Shown here: positions 35,291-46,210 of the stretch, in pieces | Layout of the letters: each line of letters opens with the position of its first letter | Numbering within the stretch: position 1 is the stretch's first letter | NCBI RefSeq assembly: GCF_002776525.5 | Contig: NC_045436.1 | Location: 8,935,294 to 8,999,293 of the forward strand | Direction: 5' to 3' | Source of the DNA: Piliocolobus tephrosceles | Taxonomy: Eukaryota; Chordata; Mammalia; Primates; Cercopithecidae | DNA: 64,000 nucleotides | Notes under the pieces: generated by a model | The model's input: the letters and a program-made list of their open reading frames with translations, nothing else | The model's database searches: none | What the model was told of the DNA's origin: nothing | Translations under genes and position numbers: made by a program

Positions 35291-36659
35291 CTCTCCACAT
35301 CATTACTGAATTCTCCAATGGGAAATTTAAAAGTTTTAGTAGAAAAGATGTTAACATAAAAGTCTCTTGTTGGTGATCTTTATGTGACAGTAAGTTGTGT
35401 TTTGTTTTACTCTAGACATATAAAGAAAAATGTAGGGATACATATTGGTTATTCAGAAATTTATTTGAGCTATGGTTAAGACTTTCTCAAAATGTGTCAG
35501 TACAGATTTAAAAATGAATATTAGTTCAACATAGAACGTTAAAAAAGATAGAAGTTAATTTTTCATTTTTCGTCACTGATATATATATAAAGTATGATGG
35601 TAATGTGATAATAGTATTTCTTAATACCTTGCCTCTTATTCTTAAAGAGTTCATATTTTATATCCACATAACTATTATAAAAAGAGGAATAAAATGTACA
35701 GTATAAAATTAATGTTTCCATGGCATTCAAAAAATGTTTAATATCCCCAAGGCTTCTGAAATATTATATGACATAAATTGCTTGATATGCTTATTTTGGA
35801 AACATTAACATAATGGAATACAATCAATAGAATCTAATAATTACAGCAAAACCACATAATTCCCTTAAGTAAACATGTGCTGTACATGCTATACAAATTA
35901 CTATCCTGTAAAATGCTTAATTGCATTCTATGTAAGGCAATTCATCAGAAAATAAGACTATCTCATTTTACTCTTGAGAGCATTTCAGAATTTATCATGT
36001 AACAGCAATAGCAATAAAGATTCAAATTTCCAAATTCATTCAAGACCAAAGACTAGCACAAGGAATACGTAATGTGTGATCATCTTCCAATTCATGTATA
36101 ATCAAATAGCTTCTAAGGAGGAACTTTAAGTGATAGCAAGAAAGAAAGAGGTTTCAAACTGGTTTACAGTAAAAAACCACCACCACCACCAAAAATACCA
36201 ACATATGAAAATTACCATTGACTTTCATTTTAGTACGCTTAATTTGTGTTTATGTAAACACTTATTAAATAAACCATAATGGCTTTTTCATTTCTAAAAT
36301 AAGTTTCCAAGTTAATACATGAGATTTTATTTGGTGACAAAACATTTAACATCAGTTTACATGTATCTGCTCCCAGATCATTAGTTGTCAGTTTTCCTCT
36401 AGTCTCATATCTGTGGGTTATACCTGCAAGAACTAGGGGAGGAGGAGAACATTACTAAAGGAACCCAGCCTTTCTTCCCTTTTCTCTACCTCCACCTGAA
36501 AAACACTTTTAAATAAAATTACGCTGTCATTATTAGATTGATTCCAAACTGAATGATTAAAGTTTTATCTCATGAATAGACTCAATAGGGAATTATATTT
36601 TTCTCCTGTCTCCATTAATATCTATTTTATCAGTATTTTATAAGTTAATAAGATGTTTG

Positions 36660-36880
36660 GTGAATAGCAATCTCTATAGGTTTATTCTTCTAAGCACAGT
36701 AAAACTTAATTTAATCACAGCTTCAAAATATCATACAATAAAACTAATTTAATTACACTTAGCAATGGCCACTAGACTCATTAAAATGTTAATGGAGCTT
36801 ATAATTATTAAATTGCTTAATGATTGCTAATAAGAATAAGTGACAAAATAAAATTTAAGTACAAAACAAAAATGCCCTCA
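36660..36880. promoter_or_regulatory. Candidate homeodomain-site-rich element
   Basis: Within about 220 bp there are many TAAT/ATTA cores, including 'aatttaattaca', 'cattaaaatgttaatgg', 'ataattattaaattgc' and 'ttaatgattgctaataag'. The stretch is in repeat-free DNA and resembles the composition of conserved enhancers in gene-poor regions. AT-richness alone could produce this, so it is a hypothesis. Confidence 0.25.
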
Positions 36881-37178
36881 GGTAATTTTTCTCAGCTTCA
36901 ATCCCATTTGACATTGTTACGTTAATATCCTAAGAAACATGGCAGAATGGAGACTCATGACAAAGGGCATAACATTGAACAACTTCAAAATAAATGTCTT
37001 TGTGTCTAGAAAAGCCAATCAACTGCTCTGCAAAAAATTTTGCAAATTATTTCACTACATTATTTGGTGATTAGAAACACAGAAATATTAAGATAAACAA
37101 AATTCTGATATTTTAATGACTACATTTTGCTCAGCAATTTGTAAATACACATGAGTTTATCTTCATGGCAATAAAATG

Positions 37179-37198
37179 ATTCTCAATCTATTGAGAAT
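37179..37198. repeat. Perfect inverted repeat, 9-bp arms, 2-bp spacer
   Basis: ATTCTCAAT at 37179-37187 and ATTGAGAAT at 37190-37198 are exact reverse complements. It could be a palindromic binding site or chance in AT-rich DNA. Confidence 0.7.
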
Positions 37199-37638
37199 TC
37201 TACTTCCAACTGTCATTTTTGTTTAATTGTATGGTTTGCTGCAATCAACTTATGTTTTCTTTCAGATAGTTACATGTGTTAAATTATTTTTGAGATAATT
37301 GGGCACATTTGAGACTATTTTAAAACTTGGCTCAGAGGTTACTTCTTTGGAGGAAAGCTATTAAACTGTGTGTGGGCAAGAGGGAGATAAATACTAAATT
37401 AACCTTTGAAAATATAAAAATCTACAGAGTGGGGGGAAGTTAAAAATAAATAAATGTAATATCTTTTGAAAAGGTTATTGGCTACTTGGTGTGCCCTTGT
37501 GTGTTAGTATCAGCTCCTTTGATGAATGAAAAGCCACCAGTCCAGGACTCATCCTTCCCTCTGAAAGATCCATAAACTGAAGTTCTGCCATCACGTCATG
37601 CAAGGGGGAATAATGTTGAAAGATCTTCTAGTCTCCAA

Positions 37639-37935
37639 GGCCGGGCGCAGTGGCTCACGCCTGTAATCCCAGCACTTTGGGAGGCCGAGGCAGGTGGATC
37701 ACCTGAGTTTGGGAGTTCGAGACCAGCCTGACCAACATGGAGAAACTCCGTCTCTACTAAAAATACAAAATTAGCTGGGCATGGTGGCACATGCCTATAA
37801 TCCTAGCTACTAGGGAAGCTGAGGCAGGAGAATTGCTTGAACCTGGGAGGCGGAGGTTGCGGTGAGCCGAGATCGTGCCATTGCACTCCAGCCTGGGCAA
37901 CAAGAGTGAAACTCTGCCTCAAAAAAAAAAAAAAA
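37639..37935 (+). mobile_element. AluS with perfect 16-bp target-site duplication
   Basis: Starts GGCCGGGCGCAGTGGCTC and ends in an A-run. ATCTTCTAGTCTCCAA is present unchanged immediately before (37623-37638) and after (about 37936-37951) the element, the expected mark of L1-mediated insertion. The intact duplication suggests a fairly recent Alu or slow local decay. Confidence 0.97.
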
Positions 37936-37951
37936 TCTTCTAGTCTCCAAA

Positions 37952-38329
37952 TCACTCCTGAAACTTTGTGATGGTCTTGGAAATGTACAAAGTAGAGGGT
38001 TTTTTTTTAAATGAGCCTGAGAAAACATTTAATTTTTTATAATTACAGTTGCAAGCCCAAAATGGTAAATGACGCTTCCAGCAGCACAACGCTGTTGGCA
38101 GCAGGGCCCTATTTCATCCCTAAAGGCTCCTCACTCCCACACTTGTGCTGTTTCACATGGGCCAGCTGTGAGAGAAGGAATAAGGGCTCACACAGTGACC
38201 ACATGCCCAGAACATATTCAAACATTGCTTCTGTTGGTGCCTGAGGTGGACTCAATTTCTTTGGTATCATCTTTTTCATTTCTTCCTTAGCTCAATATTT
38301 TCCAGTCACATTTTCTTCCTTTCTGTAAA
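37952..38329. other. Unassigned interval
   Basis: A GC-richer part (38060-38250) with two overlapping short frames of no known family. No repeat recognised. Confidence 0.3.
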
Positions 38330-38640
38330 CACCCAGGCTTTTACCTATGTCAAAGCTTTGCACTTCTAATACTACCTTTCTCACCTTTTCCTCAAATCTT
38401 ATCATTCAGGTCTCAGTTCAAATGGTGCCTTTCAGAGATGCCTTCTCCTACCATCCATGATGAAGCAGCCAACTCCCCTTACCCCAGCCAATCCAGTCCA
38501 TTGCCCAACTGTACTTTATGCATGGCATTTGCCACCATCTGAAGTTGTTTTACGTATTTGCATACGAGTTTAATATCTGCCTCCTTCTATCAGGATGCGA
38601 GATCCTTGAGGGCAGGAACTTTGTGCTGCGGCAGTCTCAA
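38330..38640 (+). mobile_element. L2 3' end
   Basis: 'tcattcaggtctcagttcaa', 'atggtgcctttcagagatgc', 'cttctcctaccatccatg' and 'gatccttgagggcaggaact' give the standard order of the L2 3' end in sense. Confidence 0.8.
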
Positions 38641-41600
38641 GGCCAAGAGTGCTTAGTAAGAGAGCACAGAGAAATCTGACTGCTGTCTACTGAAAATGTA
38701 GGTGAGAACGAGGAAATTTAGGACACAATTTAGCCACTTCATAATCCTGTACTGTTTCAGCTAATTTTTAAAAAGTTGGCTGTGGGGCTTCATATGCAGC
38801 ACCATCACTTTTATCCGCTCTAAAACTTACCTTGTTAGATTCAACTTACTCGTATAGACCCGATGAGATTTTTATTGATTCTACTTGGCATGGTTTTCTC
38901 TTATATATTTGTAATACCCACCATATAAAATTATGAGATACTTAAACTATATTAGTTAAAAACTATGCTTAAAAGGCACTTACAAAATAAACAGTATCAA
39001 GTGCATGTTAAGTAGCCTATGAATAGACATTGTAACTATTTTTAATAAAGAGATTGGCTATATTTTTCAGCCACCTCTCCATTTATAGATGTAACAGGTG
39101 AAGTGCAAGCATATTATCATTTAATGTAAATAGTGTTAGTCACTATTTTGCAAACACATATTTTCACAAAATTGTGAGAAAAGAAAAAAAACACTAAACC
39201 ATGAAGCTGGGATTCATAAAACGCATCTACTTCCACAATAGGCCGAGAGGCAATGGTGATGAAAGCGCCTCGTGTTTTCCACCATTGCACTTCATATTTG
39301 CCCTACAAAGAGTGTCTTTGGGGATACAGGTTGTTCAATCTCCACGGGCAATTAACTGTTGGCCTCCTATCTGCCACTGCCAGCAAGGATACTACGCGTA
39401 ATCATTCACATCATGGATTACACACACAACTCCTCTGAACAGAAATGATGTTTTCCACAACTCGTTTCATTGGGTCACCGATCAACCATCATGTGAGAGT
39501 TTCAGACACAGCCGTGTTTGAATCTGGAGCCAACGAATGAGGTGCGAACTCCAGACCTGGTTACCAATCATTCCCCTAGTGTACTGGATGTCATATAACG
39601 TATGGTTATTAAGAGCTTAATGAACTATACCCAGTTTGAAAAGTAAACTCAACATAAAAGATAAACGAGATTTAAAAGAAATTTCATCTCTCAAGAAATC
39701 CAAGGAAAGTCAGAGTGTTCTTCCAGCTGCTGTTTCTCAAGAGTCTTTAACTCAAAACATTTAATATACCAGACTCGTATAATTTAGGGTTGAATGCTCT
39801 CAACTCAAAATTTAACATCCATACACATCCAGTAAGAAACAGCTGAGAATGATAAACCAGGTTGACTCTCAGCACTCAAGTCCAAGTCGATGAGGGTGTA
39901 TATGGCGGTGGCAGCCAGGGGGGGCGGGGAACTATAACAGATGCCTCAATGCATGTCTAACCTTTTCAGCAGGTGCACTTTGAATGTTAATTTTACTGAG
40001 GGAAAGGAGAGAGGGAAACTCCTTTAGATAGTTTCTGCATTCTCTTATGCAAGCCATGTTTTTATCTATTTTTTTTTTTCTGGAAGAGCAAAAATTAAAA
40101 CCATTAGCAAAGAGGTCAAATGTATGACAGATCTAAAGGAGTTATGAAGTTCATTGTGCGTTTTGTGTTGCCAAATGCCAGTAAAATGTTTCAGCCAATA
40201 TGAAAAACCAAAGGCAATATTGCTCTTACCTTGGGGCTGATTTTAGAGTTTCATTCTAATTTAAAGAGGGAAGATGACAGACCACAGAAATATGCATCAG
40301 ATGGAAAGGCCTTTAGTTCTCTTGGGAATAAGCAGTGTTTGCTTTCCATGATTGTATTTCAAGCATATGTGGTAAAAGAACAAAAGATAATTTTCAAAGT
40401 TAGAAATTTGACATACAAGAGAAAAGGAGTATTTGGGAAAAGAAATGCATACAGAGGTATAAAACTTTTAACTTTTAACTTAAAACTTTTTAAATAAACT
40501 TTTAAAACTTTTAAAATAAAACTTTTAAAATAAAGGATAAGGATTAAAATAAATGGATCATTACGATTTTTAAATGCTCCTGTAACTTGCAAGACTGAAG
40601 CATGAACTGCCAGTTGGTGTACACATATAACCACCCAAACACATCACTTTGGCCAAGCTTGCATAATGTAAGAACTCACTTTGTTATTAACATTTAAATG
40701 CAAACCAATCTAATTTAGCAAATAAAGACACATACTCCTAGAAGGGAAAACATCCTGAATAATTTGAATAGGATCTTTACTTGGAAACCACTTTCATCGT
40801 GTTATCAGAAAAACTAATTTGTTTCCAGCTGTGAGGTGGTGCAGCATCCCATAATGGAATCAAGGAGAAGCAGCATTCACTTTTTGCTCTATATTTCTAC
40901 AGCATCAGAGTACAGCTGATGAATCACACATCCATCCACACCCGCTTACAGCAGGGAAGCAGCAGTATTCTTTGTTAAAAGGTATTTTGTAGCAGCATTG
41001 GGAGCAGCTGCAACCACTCTGGAAAAGACAACTATCAGAGAAACAGTGCACATGTATATCAAGTTAAGATCTGTTTACACAAACCACGAGCGGAAGAGCA
41101 ATGCTAATATAGCCAATCTGGCTTCACACTCTTGGAAGAAACCCGAAGGAGAGGAGAAGACCTTTTAATGAGACACCATGGTGCTTCCACTACTCAAGAC
41201 CAGATGAGGCAGATTGTTCTTATTCCCAGAATCCCCGTTACCTCCCACTGCTGACTGCACATCCTGTGTGCGCTTGGTTGACAGGAGAAAATGACAGGTT
41301 GGAAATCTATGTCTATTGCTAGAAATGAAAAATGCCTCATCTTCCTTAACCCAAACCTACGGTAGAAAATAATCAACCCCCTCCAGTTTTCATCTTCTCC
41401 AGAGAAAGGAGCAGGAAAACTGAGCAAGTTCATTTGTATTACAGCAACACATAAATAGAAGAGCTGTACAAAATCTTCCAATTCCTGTTTGATACTTGAT
41501 GCGTGTCTGCAAAGCAACTCAACCTACAGTGGACCTCAGGTAAATATGACTGAGAGTAAAAGAGGTGAAAAGGGACACATCCCAAGGTACTCCCTCACTC

Positions 41601-41742
41601 CTTTGCAGATAATTCAGGAACCAGAAGTCAATCATTTAAATTAGGAAGTCTCAGAAAGGGCTGGTAAAACAGATGGAGTCATTTTATCCCCATGACAAGG
41701 AGTAGTAACGGTAGGGGACAGATTTCAAGAAACAAGAAGCTG
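38641..41742. other. Repeat-poor interval
   Basis: About 3.1 kb with no recognised transposon. It contains a G-rich 'ggggggggcgggg'-type spot at 39917-39929, an (ACTTTTAA)-like low-complexity stretch at 40461-40534 and a minus-strand frame of 107 codons (41194-41517) without a known domain. The low load of interspersed repeats is unusual in this window. Confidence 0.4.
40461..40534. repeat. Low-complexity A/T stretch with AAACTTTTAA units
   Basis: Irregular repeats of AAAACTTTTAA, each nearly palindromic, over about 75 bp. Probably slippage-derived. Confidence 0.8.
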
Positions 41743-42003
41743 CCGCCCGGGCTGGAGTGCAGTGGCCGGATCTCAGCTCACTGCAAGCTCCGCCTCCCGG
41801 GTTCACACCATTCTCCTGCCTCAGCCTCCGGAGTAGCTGGGACTACAGGCGCCGCCACCTCGCCCGGCTAGTTTTTTTGTGTTTTTAGTAGAGACGGGGT
41901 TTCACCGCGTTAGCCAGGATGGTCTCGATCTCCTGACCTTGTGATCCGCCCGTCTCGGCCTCCCAAAGTGCTGGGATTAAAGGCTTGAGCCACCGCGCCC
42001 GGC
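41743..42003 (-). mobile_element. AluY, Old World monkey type, lacking its 3' end and tail
   Basis: Antisense, from 'cgcccgggctggagtgcagt' at the left to 'gccaccgcgcccggc' at 42003 on the right, which is the intact Alu 5' end. It carries GCAGTGGCCGGATCTC and GGCGCCGCCACCTCGCCC, both typical of young cercopithecid AluY copies, and is little diverged. The last 25-30 bases and the poly(A) tail are missing, and I see no target-site duplication. Confidence 0.93.
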
Positions 42004-43997
42004 AACTAATGTTGCACTGTGTTGGAGCGATCCCTCAGAAAAGAGGACCATACTCAGACCGCTGAGGGGAAAGAGGGCTGATTTTAACAAGTTTAAGTTT
42101 GTAGCACGTAATAGCAACACAATTCAAAGACAGCAGAGCAAGGATCACCCATGGCATTCTGAAGCGCACTATCCTTTCACCTCCTTGCTCAAAAATAAGC
42201 CACCCAGGAGATTCTCAGAAGGTTGGTTGCAGTAGAAATCCCTGAGCTATCCTATGAAAAACATGGGAAAAAGGCCAGGACATGGCTAGGTTTTTAGTGG
42301 ATTGCCCGAATTCAGATTTTTTAAATCTTGACATAGCTTCTTATAGGAGTAATTCAACTCAAGTGCTCAACATGCAATTAGGGAAAGGAGACAAAATGCT
42401 AAGACGTTTTAACAGGTGAAAGCTTTAGATGTAAATGTGGATGACTCCTATTACATACCTGCAGCCCAAAGTACAATATGCTCAAATGCCTCGAAGGGAA
42501 AAATCACTGAAGTCTTTTATCATCACACAAACTAGTTAACCGTGTGACAAATTTTATGTCCATAACAAAAGTGTCCCGTTCGTTCCCTTACTCTTCATTT
42601 TATAAAGATGTATTTCCTTTACCAGGAAGGGAACCAGAGCATGAGCTTTCTCCAGCTCAGTGAGGGCTCAGAGAGCTACACAAAAAAACAAGCAACTGAA
42701 ATCTGCTAACTTAGCCTGTCTTAGAAGCATTTTCCAGGGAGAATGCTAACCAAATTGTATAAATAGCATAAAGAAATGAGGGAAAGCAACAGCTTGTTTT
42801 TCCCCGTCTGCCCAAATCTATTGAGAATGCAACCGTTACTTTTGCAGGTGAAACACATTAGCTAACAAAGGTGTCATTAGTTTCTCGTAACGTATTTGGA
42901 ATAGTTCACAAGTGAATAGCATTCACCAGAGGCAGTTCTCAGACGACGTCACTGTGCCCTCCCCTCCAGCAGTGAATCTGCTGAGAGTTCATGAATACCG
43001 GCTTATTCTGCTGCCCAGAAGTTATCAGCCTGGTAAAGACATTAGAGGTCAGGATCCTGCAGGCAAATGTTAAGGAACAATTTTCCTGGCACATCTCTGG
43101 CAGTTTGTTCCATTAAAATTGAATTGAAAAGAGAATTTTTAAAAAGGCTTCAGCAATGCTCACACCTGGACAACTGCCCAGCCGCGAGGGACTGAATCTT
43201 GGCATCCTTTTTGGCCCCAAATATTATAGAGAATGAGTATCATTTTTTGCCCCATGTAAAACTGGATGTTTTAATAAATTTAGTAAATTCATTACATCTG
43301 GCATTACTTCTTATAGTTTTTTTGGCGCAATATATGGATGGTTTAGCTTCATGAGAAGGCAGAAAATAGTGTAGTGTTCGAGTTTAACTGATGAGATGTA
43401 AGAACAGACGTGAGCATTCCTTAACCGGGATTCAAGAGGTTTCTGTGAGAAGGGCTATTTGATTACGGAATGTGTCTCCTAGGGAGGAGAAAAAGATGTG
43501 GTAATGGGTTCCCAAGTAGCTCTTTGTGGCATAGTTAAATCCCATGGCACATGTTTCTGAGGGGCCTGTTTCAGCTAACTTCTCCTCCTCATCTCAGGAA
43601 GCTTTCCTCCAGGGCATCAATTATGCAACGCAGTCTTACTATCTTATTAAGTACATTTTCCATTTTATATTTCTAAAAGAACCTCCCACTATTGGTATCT
43701 GACATAGATTTAGAAAGAATAGATTGGTATATTCTCATATCTGTAAAGGGATATAGCATCTCCTTGGGTAAGCTGAAGGACGTATCATCACTTTCTAAAA
43801 ACCAGGAACTGGGGTTTTAATGATGTTATTTTTAAAACAAAAAGGTGCAAGGATTCCTGGAGACTTTGGCCACTATTGACTTCGGCAGTACTTTCATAAG
43901 AAGTGAGTGAAAATCTGTTACGCTAGTCTGAGTGTGAATTTTTGGCAGGGTGGGGGTGGGGATTGGTAACAGTAAAATGAGGCTACTCATGCCATTT
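42004..43997. other. Repeat-poor interval
   Basis: About 2 kb without recognised repeats. Contains a CRE-like motif (42944-42951). No frame above about 60 codons deserves mention. Confidence 0.4.
42944..42951. promoter_or_regulatory. CRE-like motif, 7 of 8
   Basis: CGACGTCA differs from the palindromic cAMP-response element TGACGTCA at the first base. It lies in a repeat-poor stretch that is less AT-rich than its neighbours. A motif match only. Confidence 0.25.
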
Positions 43998-44294
43998 GCA
44001 GAGTATCAGTCCATTTTTATACTGCCATAAAAAACTGCCCGGGACTGGGTGATTTATAAAGGAAAGAGGTTTAATTGACTCACAGTTCAGCATGGATAGA
44101 GAAGCCTTAGGAAACTTACAATCACGGCGGAAGATGAAGGGGCAGCAAGCACTTTCCTCAGAAGATGGCAGGAAGGAGAAGGGCCGTACAAAGCGGGAAG
44201 AGCCCTTTATAAAACCATCAGATTGATGAGAACTCACTCACTATCGCGAGAACAGCGTGGGGGACCTGCAGCCATGATTCAATTATCTTCACCC

Positions 44295-45087
44295 GGTATC
44301 TACCTTTGCTACAGACAGGAGATAGGGAAATACTGGGTAGAAGAGGGTGGTTCCCAGCAAAGGCCTCACCCTCAAGCCTGAATACCCACAGCGCCAAATG
44401 AGGATAGGATTTCCTGTTTTCTCACCCCAAAAGCTGTCTTAGGGCCTGCTACACCCCCTATCCTGTACCTATATAAACCCTGAACCTCAGGCTTTAGAAG
44501 CAGATGAGGAGACAAGGAGACAAGCAGACGAATGGCAGAATGGTGTGGCAGAGAAAGAGTGTCTGAATGCCAAGAAGAGTCTGACTAGGGGCGGTCCGAG
44601 AGAGTTCAGCCGCTGGATGACTAAACTCCAGGGGAAGATCATCTCTCCACTCCATCCCCCTTCTAGTTACCCATTCTTCCTGCTGAGAGCCACCTCCACC
44701 ACTCAGTAAAACCCACATTCATCCTTCAAGTCTGTGTGTGACCCTATCATTCCAGAACGCTGGAGAAGAGCGTAGGACCAAAGGTTCTCAAACTGACCCT
44801 CTGCCCTTGAGGAAAAACAGAGGGTCCATTGAGCTGGTTAACACTTAAGCTATCTGTGGATGGCAGAGTTGAAAGAGCACACTGTGTCACTCCCACTTAG
44901 GCTTTGGGAGTTGGGGACACCTACCCTAGATACTACTGAGTAGGGGCCAGATCCTGAAGCATTCACCCTGGCTCCTACACCTGACAGTTTGTGTGCTCCC
45001 CATCCTGTAAGGGGTTTGAACTCACAGTGACTGAACAGACAGCCACACCCCTGTCTCACATCCTGTGATGGGGCGCCAGGGAACTCT
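44295..45087 (+). mobile_element. Solo ERV1-type LTR (HERV-E/LTR2-like guess)
   Basis: About 790 bp with LTR landmarks in order: a U3 of about 175 bp, TATATAAA at 44470-44477, an AGTAAA polyadenylation-like signal at 44705-44710 ('ctcagtaaaacccacattc'), then 'gtgtgtgaccctatcattcc' and a long U5-like part. A perfect 9-bp inverted repeat sits just after the polyadenylation region (44795-44826). No gag, pol or env sequence is present. The class is inferred from layout and the family name is tentative. Confidence 0.65.
44795..44826. repeat. Inverted repeat in the LTR, 9-bp arms, 14-nt loop
   Basis: GACCCTCTG at 44795-44803 pairs exactly with CAGAGGGTC at 44818-44826. Its position after the polyadenylation-like signal fits an R/U5 RNA hairpin, though chance is not excluded. 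Confidence 0.75.
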
Positions 45088-45489
45088 GGTTTCAGCTTGA
45101 CATGTGAGGATTATGGGGATTACAATTCAAGATGAGATTTGGGTGAGGACCCAAACCTAACCATATTAAGCAGAATACTCATCTATGAAATCAAAATAAT
45201 ATATGGACTGGCCCTTGAATCTCTTCATACATGGGGGCTATCAATTGCCAACTGAGATTACCCAAAAGATTATTTAAGGGACTAAAAAGTAATTTGTAAT
45301 GTGTTATATATTTTACCCAGGCACAAATTTAAGAACCGCTATATAAGCAGTTCTCTACTATCCTAAGTAATGCCCTCTGGCCAGTGCTCTGAAAATCCAA
45401 TATATAAATGTCTAATATATAAAAGTTAATATCCTTATAAAATTTAAGGGGCAGAAACTATTACACGGTCTCCAACTTTCACAGGTGAA

Positions 45490-46210
45490 GGTTAACACCC
45501 TCTTCAGGCGGGCACAGACAAGAAGTTTCACCTGTCTTCATTGGAGAAGGGGAACGAGAGAACAGGATGGAAGCACCTGTTGTATGCCAGGCACACCTGA
45601 CAGTCATAACAAAGCACACCCTGCGAGTGACCTTACGTGGCAGACACACCTGAATGTGTGTTCAGAGTTCTGTGCTGAGGAACCCAGGAGTGGCCAAGCC
45701 AGAGAATCAGTGAAACAGTGCTCCTTCTCTGTGAGGAACGTCTGAGCCCTGGCCCGTCCCAAGGAACATGGGCTGCATAGAGATGGGGGCCTTTTGTTTG
45801 GGGTTAAAGGAAGGTTGTCAGGTGGAGGTTGTTAGGGGGAGGGTGCTAAGTGAAAATGCTATATAACCGGATGTTTTCTTTTTTTTTTTTTCTTTTCCTT
45901 TAAAACAAGTGGGCAGTTCTCCTGCTTAGTCTGCTGCCACTGGACTGCCTTGTTTACGAGTTTCCTCCTAACAAAACCCCATTTCTCCTTTGTTGGCTGT
46001 GGGTCTCTCTGTCCCCTGAACCTGGTGCCATTCCTACTGAAGTGAATAGGGGTTGGGCCAGACACCTTTCTCCCAGCTCTGCATGGTTTTTAGGCAGCCT
46101 GCAATCATTTAAACCGGCGGTTGGACTGGCTAGGTACCTGGAATAGAGCTTCCAGAAAAGAGAAAGGTCTCTTTCCCCACACAAATCTCTTGCCCTACAG
46201 GTGAGGGATT
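45490..46210 (+). mobile_element. Probable second ERV LTR, family not assigned
   Basis: A GC-richer block with TATATAA at 45860-45866 preceded by 'gagggtgctaagtgaaaatg', a T-run, then 'ggcagttctcctgcttagtc', 'ctgctgccactggactgcc' and 'tggctgtgggtctctctgtc'. These are the features of U3, R and U5 of an ERV1-like LTR. No flanking internal sequence is seen. Edges are approximate. Confidence 0.45.

Larger units (their letters stand above)
35291..37622. other. AT-rich, repeat-poor interval
   Basis: About 2.3 kb with no recognised transposon. It includes a (CAC)n-like stretch at 36177-36190, a segment dense in TAATTA-like sites (36660-36880) and a perfect 9-bp inverted repeat (37179-37198). No frame deserves a gene call. 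Confidence 0.4.
44003..45168 (-). mobile_element. THE1/MST-type MaLR LTR (antisense), split by an ERV1 LTR
   Basis: Left half (44003-44294): 'cagtccatttttatactgcc', 'gactgggtgatttataaagg', 'ttaattgactcacagttcag', 'acaatcacggcggaagatga' and 'actcactatcgcgagaacag'. Right half (45088-45168): 'gattatggggattacaattc', 'gatgagatttgggtgagg' and 'acctaaccatatta'. The halves join in the order of one antisense MaLR LTR. A short GCAG(A) is present at both outer edges (43998-44002 and 45170-45174), fitting a 5-bp target-site duplication. Confidence 0.88.

Noticed and set aside
34501..35357. Minus-strand frames of 234 and 169 codons, the longest in the window
   Set aside because: Most of the sequence is antisense Alu (with typical Alu-derived peptides such as SPRLECSGVI and SSWDYR) joined to L2 text. 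There is no independent domain.
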